From Saprospiraceae bacterium (GTDB lineage Bacteria; Bacteroidota; Bacteroidia; Chitinophagales; Saprospiraceae), in NCBI GenBank assembly GCA_015490715.1, contig WFXH01000065.1:1-37330 (forward strand): DNA of 37,330 nt, read 5' to 3'. Positions 1-6,442 of this stretch are shown one piece after another (positions within the stretch are counted from its first letter, which is position 1; every line of letters begins with the position of its first letter). The notes below the pieces were generated by a model. That model searched no databases. It saw only the letters and a list, made by a program, of their open reading frames with translations, and was not told the DNA's origin. The position numbers and the translations under genes were made by a program.

Positions 1-322
1 CAAAAAAAATGTCATCCTCCGTGTAAAAATTCGTGCCAATGTGTAGAGATTTGGCATAGACACCAATTAAAGAGTCTTTTGGCCCACCCAATCGAATAGG
101 TGAATCCACGGGAAAGATGGCCGCATATCCCATTCCCACATAGAGATCCGTTAGGCAAATGGGAGTGTTGCGAAGCGTACCCACGAAATAGTTGGTTAGA
201 AGCGCTGTGTCGACATATTCACAGCCCGAAAATAACTCATCCAGGCACTTCAGTTCAAAGGCACGCTGCTTCTGGCAACTCCACAATATGCCCACTGCCA
301 ATAGAAACATCAGTAATCGCAT
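1..322 (-). CDS. Partial lipoprotein of unknown function, C-terminus cut by window edge
   Basis: A reading frame on the minus strand starts with ATG at 322 and stays open to the window edge (107 codons), so the C-terminus is missing. The first 16 residues are a lipoprotein signal peptide: MRLL, a hydrophobic run (MFLLAVGIL) and a lipobox ending WSC with Cys16. The mature part has several cysteines (SCQKQ, LKCLDE, SGCEY, PICL) and motifs such as DLYVGMGYAA. It lies 32 bp downstream of another lipoprotein gene on the same strand. I do not recognise the family. The opposite-strand ORF at 100-339 is taken as its shadow because only the minus frame gives a signal peptide. Confidence 0.72.
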   Translation of the reverse strand, partial: MRLLMFLLAVGILWSCQKQRAFELKCLDELFSGCEYVDTALLTNYFVGTLRNTPICLTDLYVGMGYAAIFPVDSPIRLGGPKDSLIGVYAKSLHIGTNFYTEDDIFF

Positions 323-354
323 ATCGCAACGTTTTTTAATTAAGCTTTAAACTT

Positions 355-1938
355 TCATGGATCATCGTCATAACAGTCTCTACTGTATATTTCAACTTCC
401 AATGGATAAATTTTTCTTTCTCCCTCTGGGCAAATATTGTATACCTCGAGCTCTACTCTACCTGTGGTAATACAATAGCTTACAAATTCATCCCAATATG
501 GCCTTGCTATACGCCATGTCACGGTCAATTTCCTATTTACCTTATCAAAATACACCTCTTTAACATTTCTCCTACCAGTAGGCAACAGCATAACATCAAG
601 CCATGACTCCTCAAAGGCCAAGCCAGCCAAATCGTAAACATACGTTCCCACTTCGGCGTATTCCTCATCATAAGGACCACCTCCTACATATGGATATTCC
701 ACAATCATTTCTCCATGATAGCTTAAAGCACCAGCAGGGATTAGCTTCTGATATTTAAATAAATTAGCAACCGTTCTAAAAATAACTGTATCAAACTTTA
801 TAGGAAAAGGATCTTCCTCGCTCTGGCAAAGTGGATATACAACAACAACAGCGTTTCTTACACCATTTTCTATCTGGGTTAATCTGATGCGATCATCAAT
901 AGAAATGGTAAAAGGTATGCCACGGATATTTTTACACTCTCTATCTTTCGAATTGACAAATTTTGTATATGGTCCGCCATCCCACCAAAAGAAGGCAGAC
1001 CCATCACAATCACCAGTAGCTTTATAGTGAGACTTTTGCAATTCACATTTTGTACAATAAATATAAAATTTACCACCATCAATTACTTCTGGCATAGCTA
1101 ACGCAACAAGGACAGCACCTAAGCCCACTGCTACGGGGACATTTCCACTAAGAGATGCTAATCCAATAAGAGAAACAAATATCATTCCCGCCTTCCAGTT
1201 TTCCGATAAACTCTCTCTAAAGACCTTCCAAGCATCTAGTACAGTATATTTACAACCTTCTTCCCCTCTTAGTTCTATTACATCCTTACCATTGTAATTG
1301 GAAGAATTCATACGTATCTGGTCATCAATGTACCGCAAGTATCCATGCAACGAGGCAATAAATGACTGCACAAATAACTTTTCTACATAGGGTAGACTAT
1401 CTATTTGTGTATTAAATTGTTGAGTTGACAGGAATTCTAAAGGATCGTCCGTGTTATCCAGTCCTGTAAACAAATCATTAAAGAATAATCTCAACTCAGA
1501 TGAAATCTTACCCTCATTGACTAAATAATCAAGTATTTGATCAAAGCTCATACCTCTATAAACCGGGGTTAAAGAGTCTATAAACCTGTACAATTCTTCT
1601 TTAATCGAATCTGGAAGAATATAATCCTCTATTTTGTAATCCCTTTCATAGTGCCACATGTGCTCGTACATGAGATCGCTCATCAAATTAAAGGAAACTT
1701 CAGTCGACTGTCCAGGTCTGATCTGCGTAGAGGTTGTTATCAAACTACTTGCTAATGTGTTTTGGGCCTTCTCTGTGGGGGAATTAAACTGCTCCTGTTG
1801 ACAGCTGAAAAATAGTACACTGAGGAAAAGAATAATTACGCCGAAGTAACTACGCGTTATACTGTGAGCTGAGCCTGTGAGCTGAGCCTGTGAGCTGAGC
1901 CTGTGAGCTGAGCCTGTGAAAACGTTCATCCGTTTCAT
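355..1938 (-). CDS. Unknown lipoprotein with a 13-bp repeat in its N-terminal coding region and an internal hydrophobic segment
   Basis: 527 codons from ATG at 1938. The lipobox is SVLFFSC, with Cys near residue 46, unusually far from the start. The n-region is lengthened by a 13-residue repeat (TGSAHRLSSQAQL, then TGSAHSITR) encoded by a 13-bp DNA tandem repeat. No ATG, GTG or TTG lies in frame between the repeat and the hydrophobic signal, so translation must begin upstream of the repeat. The mature protein has a helical acidic region (about 60-215), then a Gly/Ala/Val-rich hydrophobic stretch (about 250-285, with SLIGLASLSGNVP and VGLGAVLVALAMP), then a Cys-bearing beta-rich C-terminus. 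It is more AT-rich than the window core, which may indicate acquisition. A consensus promoter sits at 1973-2005. The function is unknown; the internal hydrophobic stretch could be a glycine-zipper or membrane-inserting segment (inference). Confidence 0.8.
   Translation of the reverse strand: MKRMNVFTGSAHRLSSQAQLTGSAHSITRSYFGVIILFLSVLFFSCQQEQFNSPTEKAQNTLASSLITTSTQIRPGQSTEVSFNLMSDLMYEHMWHYERDYKIEDYILPDSIKEELYRFIDSLTPVYRGMSFDQILDYLVNEGKISSELRLFFNDLFTGLDNTDDPLEFLSTQQFNTQIDSLPYVEKLFVQSFIASLHGYLRYIDDQIRMNSSNYNGKDVIELRGEEGCKYTVLDAWKVFRESLSENWKAGMIFVSLIGLASLSGNVPVAVGLGAVLVALAMPEVIDGGKFYIYCTKCELQKSHYKATGDCDGSAFFWWDGGPYTKFVNSKDRECKNIRGIPFTISIDDRIRLTQIENGVRNAVVVVYPLCQSEEDPFPIKFDTVIFRTVANLFKYQKLIPAGALSYHGEMIVEYPYVGGGPYDEEYAEVGTYVYDLAGLAFEESWLDVMLLPTGRRNVKEVYFDKVNRKLTVTWRIARPYWDEFVSYCITTGRVELEVYNICPEGERKIYPLEVEIYSRDCYDDDP
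1862..1919. repeat. 13-bp tandem repeat, about 4.5 copies, inside a lipoprotein coding region
   Basis: The unit CTGTGAGCTGAGC (plus strand) repeats four times perfectly, plus six bases. Because 13 is not a multiple of three, gain or loss of a unit shifts the frame of the 355-1938 gene. The repeat has no stop codon in any frame, but just downstream the two alternative frames hit TAA and TAG within about five codons. Only the present register (or a change of three units) keeps the signal peptide in frame. Confidence 0.95.
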
Positions 1939-1972
1939 GGCACAAAATTTTTTGGTTTAGCACTTACATCTG

Positions 1973-2005
1973 CAAATATAATACACCCCTTCCATTCCCA
2001 CCAAA
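1973..2005 (-). promoter_or_regulatory. Bacteroidota-type promoter for the 355-1938 lipoprotein
   Basis: On the minus strand a TATATTTG (1980 to 1973) matches the -7 consensus TAnnTTTG. A TTTG (2005 to 2002) lies 21 bases upstream and matches the -33 box. The start codon is 34 bases downstream. This is the best two-box promoter in the window. Confidence 0.7.
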
Positions 2006-2021
2006 TTTTTGACGTAATTTT

Positions 2022-2153
2022 TCATATATTTTTTTCTTTAATGCGTCGTGCGTGTCTATTTGCCTTATCTATACTCTCCTGTACGATATCATACTGTAAT
2101 GCACATGCATTGTAATATTCTACGCCATATTCGGAAAAATTTGCATATTTCAT
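2022..2153 (-). CDS. Possible small protein (43 aa) or gene relic
   Basis: Too short for ordinary ORF calling. The minus-strand frame from ATG at 2153 to TGA at 2022 encodes 43 residues with protein-like composition: MKYANFSEYG, then an amphipathic helix-like stretch (VQESIDKANRHARRIKEK). The frame stays open about 20 more codons upstream, to a TAA, without a convincing start, and that part (including FSAKRPDEC) also looks coding. It could be the C-terminal remnant of a longer decayed gene or a true small ORF. It ends 83 bases before the neighbouring lipoprotein start and precedes that gene's promoter. The family is not recognised. Confidence 0.35.
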   Translation of the reverse strand: MKYANFSEYGVEYYNACALQYDIVQESIDKANRHARRIKEKNI

Positions 2154-2254
2154 GCACTCATCGGGCCGTTTAGCTGAAAAAATTGCTGTATTTCCGCTGT
2201 TTTGGTTATAATTTTAATATTGCGTATTGCGTGGGCTCCGCATCTCAAAATCCA

Positions 2255-2334
2255 TTAAACCACCAAGCCCACAAAGACGATACACAGCACCCCAAGACCA
2301 AACCCCTCACCCCTCCCTGCCCTCTGCGGTTTAA
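2255..2334. repeat. MITE-like intergenic element with short terminal inverted repeats
   Basis: An 80-bp stretch bounded by the perfect 7-bp inverted repeat TTAAACC / GGTTTAA. Its left arm (CCACCAAGCCCACAAAGAC) and right end (CTCTGCGGTTTAA) resemble, from memory, degenerate intergenic elements in Bacteroidota of the type AACCACnAAGGCACAAAG ... TTTGCGGTT. The interior is C-rich and G-poor on the plus strand and encodes nothing plausible. Only one copy is in the window, so repetitiveness cannot be shown here. Confidence 0.35.
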
Positions 2335-2520
2335 AAAAATCGGCTGTAAGGTGTTACAGTACTGTCTGGATGCTGTGACGCAGTGATCCACCACAGTGCA
2401 CCAGCCCACGATTTCATACCCTTCAAGGCGAATGAAGCATGAATTGCCATAAACACGCAAAAAGCATAGCAACTGCTGTCATCCGTTTGAACGCCTATCC
2501 GCTCCAAAAACGCAAATTAT

Positions 2521-2550
2521 AGCCCCGCCACACATCAAAGCGGCAGGGCT
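2521..2550. other. Imperfect hairpin upstream of the flippase-like gene
   Basis: AGCCCCGCC (2521-2529) pairs with GGCAGGGCT (2542-2550) with one C-A mismatch and a 12-base loop. No strong T-run follows on either strand, so terminator function is doubtful. It lies 57 bp before the start at 2608. Confidence 0.3.
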
Positions 2551-2607
2551 TTCCGTTAATTCAAACATCACTATTTCATACAAAATAGGCAGCAAACGGC
2601 GCAGCAG

Positions 2608-3675
2608 ATGAAGGTAGAAGAGAACACACAAAAGCAGGTGGAGCAACAATTGCACCCCCAGAGAATACTCTTCCCCATTTTGTTGGGGTTTGTCGGCATC
2701 GGCTATCTCGGATGGCGCGATTTCGATACGGCTTTTTTAAAGAGCATTCAGTGGAATGGCAAGACGCTGGTGTGGCTCGCGGCAGCTGTGGCCTTGCTCG
2801 TCGGTCGGCATCTCCTTTTGTCCTATCGATTGCGAGCCATCACGGATCGCTTTTTTTCGTGGTGGAAGAGCATTCAGCTCATGCTGATATGGGAGTTTAG
2901 TGCTGCCGTATCGCCGACGAGTTTGGGAGGCTCGCTGGTCGCCTTTTTCATCCTGGCCAAGGAAAAGCTCTCCGCAGCGCGCACGACGACGGCGGTGTTG
3001 TACACCATCGTACTCGATACGGCGGTCTTTTTGTTGTTGATTCCGGTGCTGGTGATCTTTCAGGGGCCTCTGGGCATTCGCCCGTATGTGACGCAGTGGT
3101 TGGAGCTCGAAGTGTGGGGTTGGTCCTTGTTGACTTTTTACTTCATCATGTTGTTGTACGGTTTGTTTTTCTTTCTCGGTCTATTTATCTATCCGCTGTG
3201 GATACGATGGTTGTTGGTGCGCAGTACGCGACTGCCGTTTTTTCGGCGTTTTCACAAGCGGGCCATAGAGACGGGCAACGATATCGTCCTTGCGGCCGGG
3301 GCGCTCCGCCAGAAGCCTCTGCACTACCATCTGCAGATGTTCGGCGTGAGCTTCGCAGCGTGGGCAATGCGTTTTCTCATCCTCAACTGCGTGCTGTTGG
3401 CCTTCATACCCGATTTGGCCTTTGACCGGCACAGTCAATTTTTGATCTTCTCTCGTACGGCTTTTATCTACCTCTTCATGGCCTTTATGCCGACGCCTGG
3501 TAGCAGCGGTATTGCAGAGCTCGTCTTCAATGGATTTTTAAAGGACTTCACACCGCCCTCGCTGGCCTTTGTGGTAGCCTCGGTATGGCGATTGTTGAGC
3601 TATTACCTCTACCTCTTCGTCGGCTTGTTTGTCACCAGCTTTTGGCTGCGCAGGATTTTGCGCCGCAGGCAGTGA
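2608..3675 (+). CDS. Flippase-like multi-pass membrane protein (UPF0104 / LPG-synthase TM family)
   Basis: 355 residues from ATG at 2608, with about eight hydrophobic segments. After a polar N-terminus the family features follow: a first TM ending in GYLGWRDFD, a central AAVSPTSLGGSLVAFFILAK block, and a C-terminal FMPTPGSSGIAE motif. These are typical of the flippase-like domain shared with the membrane part of lysylphosphatidylglycerol synthase and bacterial UPF0104 proteins (family knowledge). The soluble synthase domain is absent, so it does not itself aminoacylate lipid. The role is probably lipid or precursor handling in the inner membrane; the substrate is unknown. The arginine-rich tail (RRILRRRQ) fits a cytoplasmic C-terminus. 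It ends 9 bp from the convergent transglycosylase gene. Confidence 0.82.
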   Translation: MKVEENTQKQVEQQLHPQRILFPILLGFVGIGYLGWRDFDTAFLKSIQWNGKTLVWLAAAVALLVGRHLLLSYRLRAITDRFFSWWKSIQLMLIWEFSAAVSPTSLGGSLVAFFILAKEKLSAARTTTAVLYTIVLDTAVFLLLIPVLVIFQGPLGIRPYVTQWLELEVWGWSLLTFYFIMLLYGLFFFLGLFIYPLWIRWLLVRSTRLPFFRRFHKRAIETGNDIVLAAGALRQKPLHYHLQMFGVSFAAWAMRFLILNCVLLAFIPDLAFDRHSQFLIFSRTAFIYLFMAFMPTPGSSGIAELVFNGFLKDFTPPSLAFVVASVWRLLSYYLYLFVGLFVTSFWLRRILRRRQ

Positions 3676-3684
3676 AGGCGGCTC

Positions 3685-4620
3685 TTACTGTTTGAGCTCT
3701 TCGGGTAGCTGAGCTGTGGGGGGGAGTGCTATCGTATAGCTCTTGCGACTGCGGTTGGGTAGGGTGCCGGTGAGCAACCATGGGTTGTAGCGCTTCAAAT
3801 CCCGATAGCTAATGCCAAATTGATGGGCAAAGTCCGCCAGGTCTTCAATCGTCGTATCGACGCGCAGGCGGATACCCGTGTCGAGAGGCGGATAGAGATC
3901 CTCTTCGTTGAGCAAGTAGCCGTAGCGCCGTGGGTGTTCGACGATATCTTTGTATGCCACGATGCGAAACACATAGCGCATGGTCTCGCTATTGAGATTG
4001 AGATCGTAATAAGAGCTCTCCTTTTGGCGGCGTATCTCTTTACGCAGCCGTGTGGGCCCCATGTTGTAGGCTGCAGCCGCAAGCGTCCACGATCCAAATT
4101 CGTCGTACAGCTGCTTCAAATAACGACATGCTGCTTCGGTAGCTTTTTCGATGTGAAATCGCTCATCGACGTAGGCATTGACCTCAAGTCCGAGGGAGCG
4201 CGCAGTGGGCTTGAGAAATTGCCAGAAGCCCTTGGCTCCCTTCGGCGAAGTGGAGTGGCGAAATTCGCTCTCCACCATCACCATGTACTTGAAGTCTTCG
4301 GGCAGGCCGTGCTTCCGCAAGATGGGCTCAATGACGGGGAAATACTTGCTCGCGTTCTTCATGTTTAAAATCGTGGCACCGTGGCGATAGGCCAGCGTAG
4401 TGAGCTCTCGATCTAAGCGTTCGACCACGTCGCGGCGGTGCATGGGCAAGATTTCACCGGCAAAATCATAGACGTGATCGAGCTTGACGGCCTTAATCAC
4501 CTGTGGCAGCGCAGAGGGAAAGGCCCCCATCTCGGTCTCTGCGCGCACGTGAGTATCCCTCCATGAGACGATAGCCAATATAGCAAGCAAGGTGATGGTG
4601 AGTATTCCGGTGCCCCTCAT
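3685..4620 (-). CDS. MltD-like lytic murein transglycosylase with SLT domain
   Basis: 311 residues with an N-terminal signal or anchor (ITLLAILAIVSW). The SLT domain spans about 95-230: the catalytic glutamate is in MVESEF (Glu117), followed by GAKGFWQFL (128-136) and AAAAYNMGP, the usual goose-type lysozyme motifs. The C-terminus (about 245-305, with DLADFAHQFGISYRDLKRYN and YTIALP) looks like a single degenerate LysM module for glycan binding. It cleaves peptidoglycan in the periplasm to give 1,6-anhydro products (family knowledge). The start overlaps the stop of the DUF4286 gene by four bases (ATGA), indicating translational coupling. It is last in a three-gene minus-strand run. Confidence 0.88.
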   Translation of the reverse strand: MRGTGILTITLLAILAIVSWRDTHVRAETEMGAFPSALPQVIKAVKLDHVYDFAGEILPMHRRDVVERLDRELTTLAYRHGATILNMKNASKYFPVIEPILRKHGLPEDFKYMVMVESEFRHSTSPKGAKGFWQFLKPTARSLGLEVNAYVDERFHIEKATEAACRYLKQLYDEFGSWTLAAAAYNMGPTRLRKEIRRQKESSYYDLNLNSETMRYVFRIVAYKDIVEHPRRYGYLLNEEDLYPPLDTGIRLRVDTTIEDLADFAHQFGISYRDLKRYNPWLLTGTLPNRSRKSYTIALPPTAQLPEELKQ

Positions 4621-4946
4621 GTGGATTGTATTTTGTCAAAGGTAGCCTGTTCTTCTAATACAGTGCGAAAAGCGACGAATTTGTCTTTAAATTTTTCGGC
4701 ATGCGCTCGGCGAAGACGATCGGCATAGTTCTGCTCGTAGCGCGTCAGATGATCCAAATCCCTACAGCGGTACTGCACGGCGTATGTGCACTGTCCCGGC
4801 TCGTCCATGTGCAGCAGGCGCAACAGCCGTGCCCCCTCAAAACATCCCGTACGCAACACATCGGGTATGTGGACCTCCTTCATCCACTGCAGCCACTGGG
4901 GCTCGACATCGGCATCGACCGTTATGGTGACGTTGTAGAGTATCAT
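4617..4946 (-). CDS. DUF4286 family protein
   Basis: 109 residues from ATG at 4946 (a GTG one codon upstream is less likely). It matches the small DUF4286 family of Bacteroidota: MILYNVTITVD at the start, WMKEVHIPDVL (a conserved H-I-P), a central YAVQYRC strand, and a helical LTRYEQNYADRLR plus FKDKFVAFRTVLE end. The fold is probably a dimeric alpha-beta barrel like the antibiotic-biosynthesis monooxygenase fold (inference). No catalytic role is established. It is sandwiched between a TonB-C-like lipoprotein (12 bp upstream) and the MltD-like gene (4-bp overlap), so all three are probably co-transcribed. Confidence 0.83.
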   Translation of the reverse strand: MILYNVTITVDADVEPQWLQWMKEVHIPDVLRTGCFEGARLLRLLHMDEPGQCTYAVQYRCRDLDHLTRYEQNYADRLRRAHAEKFKDKFVAFRTVLEEQATFDKIQST

Positions 4947-4958
4947 CACTGCGACTAT

Positions 4959-5510
4959 TTAATATGCCAACGGGACAACCATTTTAAAATTGATCGGCTC
5001 GCCATTCAAATAGGCCGGTGACCAGCGAAATCGCTTCTTCATCTTATTAAAGGCCGCTAAGGCCATCGTGTCGAGGACGGTATACGTCGGATTCAGGATA
5101 CCGATCTTGACAATGCGCCCGGTCTTGTCAAAGTACAGCTCCATGATCAGCCGCTTTCGGTTGCCCGTGGTCAGTTCCGCCGGAGGGTTGAAATTTTTGT
5201 CTATGAAATAGTTGAGCAGCCTCTTCGTCTCAAACACGGAGGCTTCGCTGCCGTCCTCCCGCAACATCACTGGAAACTCCTCCGTCGTAATGTATACATC
5301 TTCCAAAGTCTTCTCCTCCACCTTCAACACTTCCTTGCCGCTAATGGAATCGTACACCACCGTCGTGTCCATGTATGTAAGGTCAAAGGTGCCTTCTTGT
5401 TCGATCTTGCGCAGCATTTTCGACCGCTTCGTCTCTCGACATCCCCATGCCGTCACTGCCAGAAAAGCAATCATTCCCATCCAGAACAGGAGTCCCTTGC
5501 CACTCTTCAT
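4959..5510 (-). CDS. Lipoprotein with TonB C-terminal-like domain
   Basis: 183 residues. The N-terminus is a lipoprotein signal (GMIAFLAVTAWGC, Cys24). The last about 75 residues resemble the TonB C-terminal fold: LIMELYFDKTGRIVKIGIL, then LDTMALAAFNKMKKRFRWSP, then GEPINFKMVVPLAY. In Bacteroidota this fold often occurs without the Pro-rich spanning region of true TonB, and the lipobox here argues against an inner-membrane energy transducer. It is the first gene of the run leading to DUF4286 and the MltD-like enzyme and lies divergent from the phosphatase-like gene. No clear TAnnTTTG box was seen in its 100-bp upstream region. Confidence 0.75.
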   Translation of the reverse strand: MKSGKGLLFWMGMIAFLAVTAWGCRETKRSKMLRKIEQEGTFDLTYMDTTVVYDSISGKEVLKVEEKTLEDVYITTEEFPVMLREDGSEASVFETKRLLNYFIDKNFNPPAELTTGNRKRLIMELYFDKTGRIVKIGILNPTYTVLDTMALAAFNKMKKRFRWSPAYLNGEPINFKMVVPLAY

Positions 5511-5603
5511 CGCTTCGTATGCTTTACTTCATTTCTAATGCTACCGAACGGTCTTTGTTCGTCCAATAGGCCTCTAACGTATTAGGTTTTTTCTAATATG
5601 TTT

Positions 5604-5611
5604 TACCTTTG
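5604..5611 (+). promoter_or_regulatory. Bacteroidota -7 box (TACCTTTG)
   Basis: An exact TAnnTTTG match 22 bases before the ATG at 5634. No clear -33 TTTG was found. It rules out the longer upstream start at 5598, which would place the start codon before the promoter box. Confidence 0.6.
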
Positions 5612-5633
5612 CACTGTTTTATTGCAATTTGAG

Positions 5634-6305
5634 ATGGAATATTCATGCAAAGATACTGCCTTTCACGCGGTTATACCGATCATAGCAGTTCTCGTTGGGA
5701 TTTTCGGTCTGTTGTGCAACTGTGTACCTGCCGAGGGCAACCCGCGAAGCGGATACGTCGATCGCCTTATTGCCACCGATAGCATTCCCGTGCTCGTCAA
5801 GGTAGATAGCCTGGGTTTTTATACTCAGTCCGACAGTTTTATACCTCTCAAACGGTTGATCGGAAATTCGGAGCGCCTGGTCTATGTATTTTGTCATGCC
5901 GAGGAAGACACCCTTGGGCTTAATCCGGGGTTGTCGGAGCGTGGGGCGATGCGTGCTCGTATTTTAGCGGGGATTTTCGCTGATGCTGCTGTGGGCACCA
6001 TTTTAACGCCGCCTTTTCGTCGCACATATCTGAGTGCTCGCCCTCTTGCCGAGGCTCAAGGGGTGGAACCCATATTATTCGATCCCGAAGATGTGGGCAG
6101 CTTCTTGCGACTGCTCAGACAGGCCCCTGATCCACTCGTCATCATCTCCACCAAAGACCATCTCAACGAGCTTCGCACTTTTTTCCACTTACCCACACCA
6201 GTAGGTGCCTATTACGACGTAGTTTATGCTCTTGCTATCGACCGCGACCTTGAGGTACGCGACGTCTTCATCTTTCGCTATGGGCCCACTGTCGTCACAC
6301 ATTGA
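5634..6305 (+). CDS. Exported histidine-phosphatase-fold protein lacking the catalytic RHG arginine
   Basis: 223 residues from ATG at 5634, chosen because the -7 box lies at 5604. A hydrophobic export signal spans about 12-30 (IPIIAVLVGIFGLLCNC). The downstream domain follows the histidine phosphatase (phosphoglycerate mutase-like) pattern: VYVFCHAEED at 83-92 where RHG/RHA is expected, then LNPGLSERGAMRA, TPPFRRTYLSARPLAEA, and a second-histidine region STKDHLNEL (His176). The first catalytic His (His88) and Arg129/130 are kept, but the arginine before His88 is Cys87. The family usually dephosphorylates small molecules or proteins through a phosphohistidine. Activity here is doubtful; it may be a pseudoenzyme. 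It lies divergent from the minus-strand envelope run and 137 bp before valS. Confidence 0.72.
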   Translation: MEYSCKDTAFHAVIPIIAVLVGIFGLLCNCVPAEGNPRSGYVDRLIATDSIPVLVKVDSLGFYTQSDSFIPLKRLIGNSERLVYVFCHAEEDTLGLNPGLSERGAMRARILAGIFADAAVGTILTPPFRRTYLSARPLAEAQGVEPILFDPEDVGSFLRLLRQAPDPLVIISTKDHLNELRTFFHLPTPVGAYYDVVYALAIDRDLEVRDVFIFRYGPTVVTH

Positions 6306-6353
6306 AGGGCTACGGCGCGTGCTGGCGTATGCGCACACTCCATCGATTCTGCG

Positions 6354-6361
6354 TACCTTTG
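6354..6361 (+). promoter_or_regulatory. Bacteroidota -7 box upstream of valS (TACCTTTG)
   Basis: An exact TAnnTTTG match 81 bases before the valS ATG, giving a leader of about 75 nt. No -33 TTTG was found. Confidence 0.55.
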
Positions 6362-6442
6362 CACTCTACAAGGGTAATTGTCCGGCATCCACTGCCTCAG
6401 TGTGAATGACGGCAGCAAACGTGCACAACCAATTGATAGCCC

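Noticed and set aside
2098-2111. Inverted repeat AATGCA-CA-TGCATT
   Set aside because: It lies inside the small coding-like frame and is short enough to occur by chance in AT-rich DNA.
2183-2472. Two short frames (67 and 75 codons) on opposite strands in the left gap
   Set aside because: They overlap the MITE-like element and have no signal, domain or start context.
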